Below, piece by piece: positions 1-12,203 of a stretch of DNA of 64,000 nucleotides. The position numbers and the translations under genes were made by a program. Position 1 is the first letter of the stretch, and each line of letters starts with the position of its first letter. A model generated the notes under the pieces. That model was not told the origin of the DNA, made no database searches, and worked only from the letters and a program-made list of their open reading frames with translations. Source of the stretch: Pascua guehoae (taxonomy: Eukaryota > Basidiomycota > Tremellomycetes > Trichosporonales > Trichosporonaceae); NCBI GenBank assembly GCA_001600415.1, contig BCJX01000016.1:932646-996645 (forward strand), given 5' to 3'.

Positions 1-581
1 TGCACGCCCAGACCTGATCTCGGGAAAATGCTACAGGACGCAATCAGACGTTCGGCTTTGGACATTTGTGTCTCGCGGTACGAATGGAGTGCGAGCGCAC
101 GGGGTAAAACTGGCCACGCGGCAGCTGGAACGTACTGTAAGTGCGAAGTCTTGGGTGGTTAACAGCAGGCCGAGGTCTCGTGTTCGACATCCACCGCGTA
201 TCGACTTGGACTCGCCAACAACGACCTCGCCTGACCCGGCAAGGACACCGACGACGACCTGCCCATAACCGTCGGTGCTCGACCGGATCTGCTTCGGCAC
301 CGCACACTGGTCCACGCCGTTGCCATCACCTTACAGCTGGCGCCCGGATGCAATGAACCGAACCATCAAGCCTGAAACAGCGTGAACCGCAGGTGGCTAT
401 TTGACTCCGCTCTAGCCGCAGTTGTGTTTTGGTGTAACAACTTGACGCATGCATCGAGTCAATCACCACTGAGATGGAATGGCGATAACAACAATCAAAG
501 TTCGTCACTTCTCCCCTCACCCATTTCCCTTTCTACTAATACCTCCCCCACGCCGTCTTCACCATTACGCATTCAACCCCC
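1..581. other. Intergenic, nothing recognised
   Basis: No exon chain, tRNA or repeat can be supported here. It is the 5' flank of the HExxH protein gene, and short pyrimidine-rich stretches near 505-590 could belong to its promoter. No clear TATA box is seen. Confidence 0.4.
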
Positions 582-1856
582 ATGCCCAGTCCAAGGCCCA
601 CGAATCCGCCTCCGCCCCTCACCGAGGAGCAGCGTACGCAGACTCTCCCTCCGGCTGCCGAGCCTCTCCTAGTCGTGGCATATGGGCGGATGCACGCAAA
701 AGGTTACCCAAAGCTTGACCCAGCCGAGGCACCACCACCCAAGGCTCGACTCTGTCTGCAGCAGGCGTTGAGGCTGGCCGAGGCACTCATCCTCCATCCT
801 CTCTCGATGCAAGTCGCCACCCGTATTTTCGCCCCATCATCCCCGGACAATCCGCTAGTCGAACGAGCCATTCGAGCTGCCTTGCATGAGATGCGAATCG
901 CAATCTATATCGACCGGGATGCTACATCCGATGGACCAGCTGGGATGTTTGGAAAGCATTGTCGACCCCAGCAGACTGATTTCAACAAGACCATGGCACA
1001 GAGCATCTTTGTAAACCCATGGGTATGTCACCGCCACAATGATCCGAGAACTGATCAGCGTCAGTATGTCGAAAGATTGATGGCGGCGTACGACAACCGC
1101 GCCAAGCACCCCCAGAACTACGAACGGCATATCTTCCTCACAGCCGATGGTTTGGCGCACGAGCTCATCCACCTGCTGCGTTCACAGGTATGTCCGATCT
1201 CAATACCGGCGCTCACATCAGGTATTCTTCCGTCTGCAAGGTAGCGGGCTGCATATCGCAAATGAGACGCCGTCCCAGTCGCCTGCGAACGGTGGAGCCC
1301 CGAATGGGGAACCCGGATGGGAGTTTGAGGATGCAATCCTAGGAGGCGCACTCTTTGGAGGTTGGTTGCAAGACAGGTCACCGAGCCCAGCCGAGGATGA
1401 GAAGAACACCACCGACGTTAGTGAGGATGTTGCCGCTCTGGCCCAACTGTTGGCCTCGGACGGCCAAACACCCAGCCTTGACTATCAACGGACTCCCCTG
1501 AGTCGCCGAGTGCGTGTCGCATCCCAGAGCGTACAACGTTAACCTGCAGAATGACCCGTTTGACATTCTCATTCTGGGCCGGCACGTTGACGGCCGCGAG
1601 GAGAACTATGGCATCGAAGACTCGTGGATCCATGAGCTTATAAGTGGTAGGTTTCCCACTCTCCTGTCAATCTCACCTCCCAGTGTTCGAAGACGTCGGC
1701 AACATCAACAGCATTGCGTTCCCTCCCGCCATCACTCCCGAACCCCTCCCACCATGGAAGTACACCCGCATCAGCATGCGGGCATCCAAGCGGCGCGATA
1801 TCATCCGCTCCTATGAAATCAGCTGGCTCGACAGCCCTTCCCCCAAGAAGCGCTAA
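582..1856 (+). CDS. Orphan protein with HExxH metallopeptidase-like motif, four exons, 387 aa
   Basis: Exons 582-1187, 1222-1509, 1550-1646 and 1684-1856 join in consistent phases (0, 0, 1) through introns of 34, 40 and 37 nt, with GTATGT, GTGCGT and GTAGGT donors. The ATG at 582 (MPSPRPTNPP) is the first in the open frame. The only recognisable signature is H193-E194-L-I-H197, inside AHELIHLL at the end of exon 1. This is the zinc-binding HExxH form used by many metallopeptidases (family knowledge). No secretion signal or membrane segment is seen and the N-terminus is Pro-rich, so the protein is probably intracellular. I do not recognise the family. Peptidase activity is an inference from five residues; a chance HExxH is possible, because no third zinc ligand can be assigned. 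Confidence is high for a gene and low for its function. Confidence 0.72.
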
Positions 1857-4407
1857 GCGCCATTCGTAGTCGTGGCTTATTGTACGTATATGTCGTCGCC
1901 CTTCATGAGCCCTTGCGCAAGAGGCACGGGCGAGATGCAACAAGCCAAGTCATGCATCCGCAGCTGTTGAACTAACAGCCTGACCTGACCCCATACCTGG
2001 CCTGCACGTCCACTGACGCCGTCCACGCGGTTTCATGGTCAATTGGCTTTGTTCCATAGCTGGAACGACACAAGCGACAGCCTCCAGAGCATCAAGATCC
2101 AGGGACTCGCGACGAGTCCGTGGCTGCGAGTTGCACCTCGGTGCCGTGTTCGTCGCCCTGAACCTCCACTTCGCCACCCGTTCTGCCGGCTTTTGCGACC
2201 AGGCGGTATACCGGTAATCGCCCCCAATCGCCCCCAACGTCGTTCAAGCCCTAGCGCGTTCGGGACGGCATGTCTTCCCCCCTCGTGTCCCCGTCTACGC
2301 CGACTTCTGAGATCCCACACCCCTCTGGCCGTCGTCGCCAGGTCAGATGTCGAATGCTGGTCTACTCCTCTCCATTTCTCGTGGGTAACGGAGCATCCCA
2401 GGACGCCGGACGCTCCGTGTAGTGATTTTTGCTCATCCTCACGATAATTCGAGGATTTGCTCCTTTTTGGATACTCACTGCGCTTCCTTTTGGGGCGGAT
2501 CTCGATCCTGCTTCCCGTCGCGTCTCGATCCGTCACGCGGCGGCGAGTCACTCTCTGCCGATTACCCCAGTTCAAGCGCTATGTACGCGAGTAGATTGAG
2601 ACCAAATGCCCCGCCCTCTTCCATACGGTGACCACAGCGTACGCATCGCTCCAGTCGTGATTGGTCTATCGGCCGTCGGACTTGTTTGACGCCATGCACG
2701 TCCCTCTCGACCGTCGATGCAGCGGTGCACACCACGCACGGAACCGACATAAGCGCGCGTCTGGGCCCATGTGCCGGCCAGCCTCGGCTTGCCGTGAGTC
2801 AGAGCTGCCCTAAGCGCCTCTCATGCAGCCGGAAGAGGCGCACGTCGCGTCGATGTCGGACGCACCGCCCGCAGATTTACAAGCTCGACCGCCGCCAACC
2901 GCGCCAGACTCCGCCCCCCCCCAACCGAACACCCCAGCAGCCCCACCCCGCAGATGCCAGATCCGTCACTACCCCACCCCTCCCAACGCGCCCACGCGAA
3001 ACCCTGCAGCCAGCGCCCGTACAGGCGTACACACCGCCGCCCTCGCGCGCCCCGTAGCCCTGAGCACGCGCCTCGTCTCCGCCGCGCCGAGCAAGCGCAT
3101 GATGCAGGGCGACATCGACTGTGTCGCACTTGCGGTCCGGACGTCGCGGCCGGCGCGCTGGTGCGGGTCCAGGTAAGGTGGGTGTGGGATGGGAGGGGGG
3201 TGATGGAGCAGGGCGGGGCTGGGGACAGTGTGGGTGTGGCGGAGGTGGGCGAGGCGGGGAATAAACCCCACTGGCCAAGGACACGGATACTTCTGAAGTC
3301 ATCTGATGACTAACTTTGCAGTGTTTGTCAAAGATAAACGTGAGAGGCGCAGGGATGCCGTGGCATGTAGCTCAAAGCCGGTACGGTACAGTCTCTGACA
3401 AAAGGACTCAGAGGGGCACAGGGTGACACAGTCTCGCTATGCCGAGGGGGTCATCCCAGCAGAGGCGAAGAGATGCATGCCCCGGCATACCCGCGCGCAT
3501 CACGAACCTTTTCGCCAGATTCTGTTACTGGGAGGAGCGGTCCGCATGTCCGGTTTGACATCCCCCGTGCACTGTACGTACACATTCTAGTGCCTGGGCC
3601 GTCATGTCCGCGGAATCTCTGTGGCTGTCGATCTCGAGGAATTTCCCGAGAAACTATATGTTCTGGACCTGCAAACTCCATTTGGATGGGCGGACATTCC
3701 GCCATTATATTCAACTTTCATTCGTCAGCCACTGTTGGCCGGGGCAACGCCAAGGCACGCCACCGACCAAATGAGATCTTCAAAACGTGGTTGTCAATTG
3801 GTGACGCGGTAACGACAGGCGGACACTTGGTGCCAAGATATCAGAGCCGCGCGATTTGACGAAAGGACCTTGCCCTGCAACCCCCGCAGATCTCGGCGGC
3901 CTGTCTTGCCGAGTCATCCGCAGTCCCCGGACCAATGGAGAGCCTAGTTTTACTGCCAAGAGAGTGGCACAACCATGTCTCTGGAACACCGCGCTCAGGT
4001 TTGGTTCCTTGTTCGCTGGACAATGTCAAACAGATCGATCGTAGAGCAGCCGTTGGCACCGCGGCAGCCACTACACTCTCCCGCACACTCGGCAAGATTG
4101 GATGTTTATGTGCTGCCAACGACGCGTGACCTCGACTTTGAGGCGGTACGGGCGGTGGCACGTGGCCCAGCCATTGGGGCGAATGCTGGATTTGTCCTTG
4201 AGCAATCGAGTGAGCATCGCTTTCTTCGTCAACGGTCCTGACCGACTGCAGGGGATCTCACCATTGCCCAATCCTGTTGATGAGCCACTCCAGTGCCAGT
4301 TGACTGGGCATTACGCCGGTTTCCGAGGAGGCCAAGGCTCTAGGACGGCTCTTAAAGGTTCACAGCATGCCTGTCCCCAATAGCCGTCCCCCACTCGACT
4401 CTTCAAC
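1857..4407. other. Long stretch without a supported gene
   Basis: Many overlapping GC-driven open frames occur on both strands, but none chains into a convincing exon set. A Pro/Ala-rich frame at 2823-3170 ends at a GTAAGG donor-like site. A short coding-looking frame at 3621-3740 (VDLEEFPEKLYVLD...) may be a remnant. Neither can be closed into a gene. Confidence 0.35.
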
Positions 4408-7098
4408 ATGCGCATCCCGCTCCTCATTCTCGTCCTTGGTCTATTCAATCTGGCCGTGGCCGACAAGAGTGTCGGCCCTGCCATGAAGCGTGTCTGCGAC
4501 AATATCGACAAGCTCGTGTCGAGTTCGTATGCCGTCTCCCTCCCATCGGCCAAAGTTCGCTATGCTGCACAAAAGTGGTTCAAGGTCAATCCGTGCAAAA
4601 CCAAGCTTCGCTTTCCGTTCGGAGGCTGGACTTGTATTCCCGGCACCGATGCGGTCTGGATTCAAGCGCCCGTCGGCATCGACATTACTTTCAAAAAGGT
4701 CGGGACGTTCAGCCTCGTCAAGAACGTTTTCGGTAACAGCATGGGCGACATGATATCTAGAAGCACGGCGGCATGCAAATGCCTTCCCGAAGTACGTAGC
4801 CTCGCAGACAAGACTTCAAGAGCACGGCTGACGGGCAGATTTTCTCAGTGCTGGACAAGGACAGCCTGAGTGCACTTGTCACGTCGACCAGCGTCGGCGA
4901 GGCGTCGTCTGGGTTTCTGCAAAAGTTTGGCAAGTTTTCGCAGTGCGCGATCGATGCGGGATTCAAAGTCCAGGACGACAAGGCGGGCCTCACCTCTGGC
5001 ACTGGAGCTCTTGTCCCCGCCAACAATTTCGTCTTTACGGCTGCCGAGATTGGTAAGTCTATGTGGCCAAGCTCCAAGTGTGTTGACCACAGACCTTTCC
5101 CGCTACATGTCGTTTGCAACTGCCCTCGCACCATGCTTTGTGGGTGGCTGCAGCCCCGACTTGATTGGCGGCTGGTTTACAAGGTACCTCACCGACTCGG
5201 AAGGCGCCATGGCAGGACAGATCAAAAAGGTCATTCAGCCATGGTCGGACAAGTGTCAAAGCCTCGACGGCCAGTTCAAAGTGTTTGGTAGTGCCGTGAA
5301 AAACGTGGGCACGAAGGCCAGCGAGCTCCAGGGCGAGATCGACAACATTATCAAGGGCGTCTGCCCCGACATTGACAAGTGCGCGAGCGACGCTGTCAAA
5401 GACTTTAAGAAGCAAGGTAAGTGTGCGAGCTTCTCGGCTCGCGCGTTGGCCCAGAACTGATAGGCAGTGGATGCCACTTTGGGGCTCAGCAAGCAGGTCA
5501 ACGAGTTTAACGCACTCATCACCGACACCATCACCGACGCCACCCAGCTGGCCGACTTGCTTGGCGATGCCGTCAAGGCCTTTGATACGCTTGGCGACCT
5601 CGGCATTGACACCATCTTCAACAAGGTTGTGAGCGGCGAGTTTCGCTCTATCGAAGACGTCGCTGGCGCACTCAAGGGTGCTCAAAGGCTTCCCTCCGTT
5701 ATCAACGATGTTCAAGACAAGTTTCCAAAGCTCAACAAGGCCTTTACCCAGTTCCAGACCAAGGCCAAAGACTTTGTCGACTCTGTCCAGGCGGTACTCA
5801 AGGACGATTGGCTTGCCAACTTTGACGGCGACTCGGAGACGGCGGATAAGATGAAGATGGCCATTTTCCAGGTCCAGGAGAAGATTGCAAGCTTTATCCC
5901 CCTGGCTGGCGAAATCTGGTCTGCCATTTCGTTCTTTGAAAAGACGATTGGCTCCATCAACCTGAACAACTTGAAAGTCGGCGAAGTCAAGATTGGTGTG
6001 GCCTCGTACCGCCGTTGGACCGTGGGCAACTTTGACATGCCGTGCCTCACGACTGGCACCATCAAGTTTTCGTTCCTTGGCTTCAAGGCATCGGCCGGGT
6101 ATCCAAAGGTGAGGCTTTGAGGTTCGAAACGCACGCGCTCATGGTAGTTTTATCGCTGCAACCAAGGCTACAGCCTGCCGTTCCCCAACCACCACATCCC
6201 ATACATTAAACTCCAGTATCCGCAGGGTCCTGATTCACCGTTGGCCAGACTTCAAGACGGAGCCTCGGCCGGCGAAACGACCAGCATCCGCTGGAATGGC
6301 GCCCTGCCAACAGGCGGTGCCGGTGCGGCACCCAGTGCCAGCAGCGTCCCTATTGCGGTACCATCCGTTCCGTCGTCCTCAGCTGAGCCTTCGCCCGTGG
6401 TGCCTACACCTGATGTCCCTGCTCCTTCACCTATTGCCCCTTCGCTCGAGGTCCCTTCACCCGAGGTCCCTTCGCCTCCGGCATCTTCACCGACCCCAGA
6501 CCCAGTGGACGTTCCTTCCGACCCGGCCCCAGAGCCATCAACACCTGTTCGTAAGCGCCATGCCCCGCCCGTGGTCATGGAGCACCACATCTGGATCAGG
6601 CGGGACGATGTCCCCCCCGACCTCGACATTGAGTACGAGATCCCAGTCTCAATGCCCACCGACGTCATGTCCGACGCCGCCGCGGCCGAAAGCACTGCAG
6701 CGGCTATGGTCGCCACCACCGCTGTGTTCATCGACACGACCGTCGGAGGCGTCGCCACCACGACGCAGCTCGACACCCAGGTCACCCAGGCGCCCACCGC
6801 GACCGAGGTGGTCCCCGTGGCCGAGACGACACTCGCTGTATCCGGCGAAGATGAGGAATTCGGGCCATTTGCCAGCCTCGCCGCAACCACTGGCGGCGAG
6901 CTCTTGACCGACTTTGCGTCCATGGGCACAGTGGTGGCGACCGCGTCCCTGCCGACCGCCGACCCCAAGGACGTCGGGACGGCTACCTCTGGTGCCTCGG
7001 CGGACAGTACTTCGACGAGTGCCGCTTGGGCGCCACAGGCGCTGGGGATTAGTTGGGCCGCGGTAGCGGCGGGCATGGCGCTCGTCGTCATTGTATAA
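4408..7098 (+). CDS. Large secreted, probably GPI-anchored cell-surface protein, 837 aa
   Basis: Five exons, 4408-4791, 4839-5052, 5093-5416, 5468-6108 and 6148-7098, join in phase through introns of 47, 40, 51 and 39 nt. The first 19 residues (MRIPLLILVLGLFNLAVA) form a typical signal peptide. The middle, about residues 20-570, is rich in Lys/Asp/Ala amphipathic helices with scattered cysteines, including CKCLP near residue 126. A Pro/Ser/Val/Glu-rich linker follows with repeats of the type PSxEVPSPEVPS, then a Ser/Thr-rich stalk. The last 19 residues, ending ALVVIV, are hydrophobic, as expected of a GPI-anchor signal. It is likely a wall or plasma-membrane protein on the outer face of the cell. 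No enzyme domain is recognised. The start is fixed by the signal peptide. Confidence 0.85.
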
Positions 7099-7675
7099 GT
7101 GGATTGGAACAGGTTGTATACAGTGGGTTTCGCCAGTCGGTCAACATGACGAAAACCATCATGGGACTCTGAAGCGCTTCAGATTGTAACAAGTTGAATA
7201 GCAGTTGGTCATCCACAGGAAATGAATGACGATATCCTAGGACTGTGGCTCCCGCACCACTGATCATGGCCGACGTTCGCTCTGTACCACAGAGTCTAGC
7301 ACCACTTGTCGACGCCGGGGGCAACTCTAGGCGCCTGGGCGGGTTGAGGCTTGCAGACCGTACCCGCTGTTCTCGCGTGAGGGCATGAAGCACGCACCGA
7401 CGAGCAGTAGTACCTGTGCGGAGTAAGCATGCCTCCTCAGTCGTCCGGGGGTTACGGTATGACATTGAAGAATCCGAAGGCGCTGCACAACAAAGGCGCG
7501 ACCAGTCCGCGCCAAGCCTCACAGGTCCCTAAAGAGGCTCTCACAAAGCGTCCAGACACATTTCCTGGCAACGCCATCTTGTCACGCAACGTTCCTGCCT
7601 GCCTCGTCGCGCCACCGTGACATAAATGGACACCAGTGGGTAGCTGGTAGCTGGTAGTGTACGCAGCCGATCAAG
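7099..7675. other. Intergenic, nothing recognised
   Basis: This lies between the GPI-protein gene and tRNA-Ser(CGA). A short direct repeat, TAGCTGGTAGCTGGTAG, occurs near 7640. Nothing else stands out. Confidence 0.4.
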
Positions 7676-7756
7676 GGCAACGTGGCGGAGTGGTTAACGC
7701 GGTTGACTCGAAATCAACTTCCTTCGGGAGCACATGTTCGAATCATGTCGTTGTCG
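7676..7756 (+). tRNA. tRNA-Ser(CGA), no intron
   Basis: Acceptor GGCAACG pairs with CGTTGTC. The anticodon arm is GTTGA-CTCGAAA-TCAAC (anticodon CGA), followed by a long serine-type variable arm (TTCCTTCGGGAGC), T arm ACATG-TTCGAAT-CATGT and G73. A second copy lies at 57260-57340. Confidence 0.93.
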
Positions 7757-8560
7757 AGCGTCCTCGCTTTTTAGGCTGCGCTCCAGCGTGTAGTGGCCAG
7801 TCCGCGATGTGGGGCAGCTGGTAGTGTTGATAGCGTGCATGACCCATGGCCGGTGGCCCGTGCGTGGTCAGTAGAAGCATAGAAACTTGGGACGTACCCG
7901 CAACCCACTCTGGCTTGGCCGTCCCGTTGTCTTTTCTCCACCCGTGCCACCTCGTATTCATCCAGTTATCCACCTGCCTCGATTGCGTCCTTTATCCACT
8001 TGAGACTTTCCTGTTGGCCTCCTCAACCTCGTCAGGGCGCAGTTGACGGGATTATATATCCCCAACGGCCCGCTGGACGGGTGACACTCGAGGCGATTGG
8101 GTCGCTATATATGGCGCCGCGCCGCGTTTCTCTATCGCATCGTTACACTATGTGCCACTACGCGACACGTTTCCGTCTCGGATGGCGAGGGACGGCGCGA
8201 GGTACAGCCCAGTCAACCACGACGTCAGCATTGTGAGCGGCGCTTAGGCCATTCCAACTCTGGCCGGGCTAATGCTCATGCTCTGGGAGCATTACCGACT
8301 TCTCGTCGTAGCAATCATCCGTTCTCACATCCCTCTCACCAGGATGTACCCTATGTGGAACGGTATCCAGCCTGCAATGCACATATTGGGTAGACACCTG
8401 CATCGGCACATGAGCAACTCCTACATGTCGTGCTGGTCTACGGAGGTATGGTCAATGGAGGGTAGGGTAAAAAGCCGCGCCGGGGGGAAGCCAGCCTGAC
8501 GGAATCTTGGCCAGTGCGACTCGGTTGCCGTCCTCAGCGATGTGCTTCGCGGTTGTGCCA
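7757..8560. other. Intergenic with two TATA-like sites
   Basis: Two TATATA elements sit at about 8053-8059 and 8105-8111 on the + strand, but no downstream exon chain can be supported. The segment is also the 3' flank of the Pro/Tyr/Gln-rich gene on the - strand. Confidence 0.35.
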
Positions 8561-9314
8561 CTAGCAAGTGATGGCGGCGGGGTTGGGGTGGGTCGAGTTG
8601 GTTGCCGAGCGAGTGGTCATGGCCACTGCAGAGGCGCCCGAGGGACTGACTACTGCCGCGACCAGTTGCTCGGCCTGTGTGGAGACGTGGTGGCCCGGCC
8701 CGTGGCGGACCGTTGACTGGTACTGTGCATGGTGGGTGACCGTGGACGGATACTGTGCGACCTGGTAGGGGTGCGTCGACGGATACTGTCCTGTCTGGTG
8801 GTGTTGCTGAACAGCCCACGGGTCTTGATGATACTGGTTGTAGTCGTACTGGTAGGGCTGGTTCACGACGGGGCCAGTAGAAGGGGTCGGCCAGTAGCCC
8901 GAAGTGGGAGGCAGAGGCTGCTGAACATATTGCGTGCCGCCGGGTGTGTAAATCGTGGGCTCAACCCAACCGGGGGCACCCGCAGGGATGGTCGAGTACA
9001 CCATTCCGTTGTGCACGTTGGTGGGATGGCCATAGAAAGCGGGGGCGGCGGAAGCGGAATAAGCTGGAGCGGTAGGAGCATACAGCATCTGAGGGGCAGG
9101 AGCGTAGAGAGCGGGCGCGGTCGGAACTTCGTACCAGCCCGTCTGGCCGTCAGTGGGGCACGACATTGGGGGAAAGGAGTGCACGAGATAACTCTCACCT
9201 GCGGGTGGTTGGTAACTGCGCGCCGACGTCGACCCTGGCTGTCAGTTCTTGTCGACAGAGGTCGCTCACATGAGCATCGCGGTCGTTACGGCCATGATGA
9301 TTGCGACGCGCCAT
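8561..9314 (-). CDS. Pro/Tyr/Gln-rich low-complexity protein, 240 aa
   Basis: Exon 1 (9270-9314) encodes a basic His/Arg-rich start, MARRNHHGRNDRDAH. A 31-nt intron (9239-9269, GTGAGC...CTGAC-AG) leads in phase 0 into exon 2 (8561-9238). The protein is dominated by Tyr, Pro, Gln, Ala and Ser with motifs such as YPSTHPYQ, YDYNQYHQ and APALYAPAPQ. It has no long hydrophobic segment and no enzyme motif. A TATATAAG element lies 131 bp upstream (9445-9452, - strand), which supports this start. The composition resembles prion-like, intrinsically disordered proteins found in RNP condensates (inference from composition only). The 31-nt intron is among the shortest here. An alternative is translation from the GTG/ATG region within exon 2. 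Confidence 0.65.
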
Positions 9315-9444
9315 GGTGGGGTATGGTGAGAGGGGAGAGAGCAAGACCGATTGGAGGGGAAGAGGTAGGAGGCTGGGGTTGGCCTGACGGTCGAAGAAAG
9401 AAGACGAAGATAGTGATGGAGAGTGATATGTCCTCTGTTGTCCT

Positions 9445-9452
9445 CTTATATA
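9445..9452 (-). promoter_or_regulatory. TATA box of the Pro/Tyr/Gln-rich gene
   Basis: The - strand reads TATATAAG, 131 bp upstream of the start codon at 9314, within a sequence free of other coding signals. Confidence 0.5.
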
Positions 9453-10856
9453 TGTCTTATACCACGATATCGTGGCCATGGATAATGTGCCGCATCGTTG
9501 GGGCGACACACAACATCACCCTAGTCTCCGTTTCATCTTCTCTTGTGGCGTCGAGCACAACCTCAAAAGGCGAGTGCGCGAGTGACAACGTGAGCTCGTC
9601 TCTGGAGTTCCTCTGTGGGGGCATTGTGCCCCTCTGTTACAGTTTCAGTAGTGCACATGCCCACTTTTACAGTGCTGGGGGTTGTGCACAGGGGAAAACA
9701 CCGAGCCACAATGACTCTCCAGTTGCCACAATGCCACTTTGGTCTGGAGGTGCCACTGAGCATGTCATACACGGCCCCAAGGAAGGCAAGTGACTGTCAC
9801 ATGAAAGCAAGCTGATCGTCACCGTCCATGGCTGCCGGCTTGAAGAGGTAGATGGGGCACATGCGGCGCATGCTGGGCGTTTTGGGGGTGGTTTCCCTGC
9901 TGTGTGGTGTTGGAGGGGCGAGGGGGACGTAAAGGAGGGTGCGTCGTGAACAAACGGATGGATGGTAGAGAAGCAAGGAAGCAAGAAGAAAATAACAACG
10001 TGTTGGGTGTGTGTTGTTTTGCTGTTTCCCGTGAGAGAGAGTAGTGCTGGGATGCATTCAGCGTCAGTCGACGCGACGCATGCCAGCGAGTCGTTCAGTA
10101 CTCGGACCGCCCGGCCACGGGCCACCCAACTTGCACCTTGACCGCGACGAGGCAACAACTGGCCCGGCATCGGCCCCCTCGGCCCCACAGCCTCGGTTAA
10201 AAAGGTCGAGTGGTGTGGCGCAGGGCGAGACCCAACAATCTCAGCGCCCTCTGCAGAGGGCGGTGGCAGACTATACACTATACATTCTGGAACGCCAAAC
10301 CAGCCTTCTTACGCGGCACAGAACTTGAGTTGAAGTAAGGGATAGCCCCATTGCAAGATGCTCTGGTTCAGGATGCCTTCTGCAGCGGGTTGGGTGGTCT
10401 CAACGTCCTTTGATCCCCGTGACTCACCAAACTCCGAGTTATAGGCCAGGTCGATGCAGACGGAGATAGCCTACAGACAGTCCCTCGTCGGACCAATGAA
10501 TGGGCATTGCGCCTATCTCGGATAAACTCTCTTCCATTTATTTGCGGGATGTGTTTTGATCTCGTATCGCCCTCGCCTTGGCTCAGATCTGATTAGTGAT
10601 CTAACGTGTGGCTGACACGAGCCCACTCGCCCACGACCACTTGTTAGTATGCCGATCAAGCGTGACGACGGTAGATTGTCTTTACCCAGCAGTTCAAGGG
10701 GCACTTTGATAGTTTGCAGAACGTGTCGTCTTCCAATCCTGTCGATCCTGTCCCGTTCCATTATCGCGTGTCCGATAATCTTGGGCGAGGTGTGGCAACC
10801 AGCAATTGAAGGAGGCTGGGAGGAGGGGAGGTGGAAGTCAGTGGGGAACCACAGTT
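9453..10856. other. Gene-poor stretch
   Basis: Open frames on the - strand (9667-10278 and 9797-10057) overlap in different frames and lack splice or promoter support. No tRNA or mobile element is recognised. Confidence 0.35.
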
Positions 10857-10952
10857 GGCGTTGTGGCGGAGTGGTTAACGCGGTTGACTAGAATCGAGTC
10901 ATTCTAATATCAACTTCCTTCGGGAGCGCATGTTCGAATCATGTCAACGTCG
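10857..10952 (+). tRNA. tRNA-Ser(AGA) with a 15-nt intron
   Basis: Acceptor GGCGTTG pairs with CAACGTC. The anticodon arm is GTTGA-CTAGAA-[intron 10894-10908]-A-TCAAC. The serine long variable arm, the T arm with TTCGAAT and G73 match the CGA copy at 7676 almost base for base. Confidence 0.9.
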
Positions 10953-11293
10953 TAGTGCTTTTTGAAAAGTAGTGTCCGGCTATTGGGACGGCCGGAGACG
11001 TACAGTAGTGCGCGTTAGTGGCTAGGAGGCTCACAGAGGCCAAACAGCGTGATGCGCCAGGAGGACGGTGGTGGCGCAGCGCGCAGGGCGTAGCGTTTTG
11101 TACTGTGTTGGCGTGTTTAGTTGTTGTTGATTGGAATGCCCTGCAGCGTGGGGCTCGGCCTGAATAGGCTGGAAGCGCAGCTCTGTTGATTGTTCCAACG
11201 TACAGTATGTAGCGTTGTCCAGTTCGGAGTACACTGCATGGCGCTGGCCTTGATACTTGGACTGCTCCCGGCACGTCAAAAAGGATAGACTAA

Positions 11294-11387
11294 TGATCAC
11301 TGACAGGATCGAACTGCCGACCTTTGCATATCTAGTATCCGACTCTGGATATTAGTACAATGCTCTAACCAGCTGAGCTAAGCGACC
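11294..11387 (-). tRNA. tRNA-Ile(AAU) with a 20-nt intron
   Basis: Acceptor GGTCGCT pairs with AGTGATC through two G-U pairs. D arm, anticodon arm TTGTA-CTAATA-[20-nt intron]-A-TGCAA, T arm CGGCAGTTCGATCCTGTC and A73 are all present. The exons are identical to the copies at 48619 and 52510, while the introns differ. Confidence 0.92.
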
Positions 11388-11904
11388 ACTTCACGTCTAA
11401 CACTTGTCGCCGTCGCCGTCGCCGTCGGACAATGTTGAAGTAGCGGCCAAAGTTACTCCAAATGGCTCTGGGGCGCACACTGAAGACCAAGACGGTCATG
11501 GAGGAAGGGTGGACCTTGAAGACTACCGATTCCAAAACCACCTTGGTCAGCGGTCTGGGTGGGGTCTGGGTGGGGTGTTCGCACAGTGTGGTCCCATTTT
11601 GTCCTAGTCGACATGCCCACTCGGCAAGACGACGAGTGCAGACGGCTCTGTACTGGCGGGAGAACCAAGGGTGCAAATACGGGCGCAAGACGAGTGTGTT
11701 GGGATGGAAGGGAGAAAGAAAACCTTTGTGCCCCAGCTAATATTGGCTTGCAAGGCGTGTAGTGAGGTGCAAATGTAGAGCGCATCAGATCCGTTGCTGC
11801 GTCCTGCGCCCTATTGCATGGACAATCTTTGTTTCTGCGCAAACCGCCCATCTCATCCCTCCCCATCCCGTCGTACCGTCGTCCGTTGCCACTTCTCCAG
11901 TCCA
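11388..11904. other. Intergenic next to tRNA-Ile
   Basis: A (GTCGCC)n microsatellite of about four units lies at 11407-11429. Open frames on both strands overlap without exon support. Nothing else is recognised. Confidence 0.35.
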
Positions 11905-11985
11905 CTCATCCTTTTTCTTTCTTTCCTTCTTCCCCTTTTTCTTTCCTTCTTATTTTCTTCCTTCCCTTCTTCGTCTTTCTCACTG
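11905..11985 (+). promoter_or_regulatory. Strong pyrimidine (CT-rich) tract
   Basis: About 80 nt of nearly pure C/T (CTTTCTTTCC..., CTTCCTTCCC...) precede the degenerate coding region that begins near 12200. CT-rich tracts are common core-promoter elements in fungi (established). Here it suggests that an active promoter once lay or still lies in front of that region. Confidence 0.4.
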
Positions 11986-12203
11986 ATCACTGACAATCCT
12001 CGCCCCCCTCATTTTCGCACCTGCATTTCCTTCTCTTTCCTTCTCTTCACTTCTCTCCGCCCCACGTCGCTCTATTCCGTCTCCGCCTTCTCTCGCTTGC
12101 GGTGCACTCTTTAGCGCCACTTTGCGCGCCCATCTTCGTGTGCTCGTTACCCATTCGCCCGTTGCCCCTGCCACCCCTGGGTCCTTTTGACATATCGTCC
12201 GGG

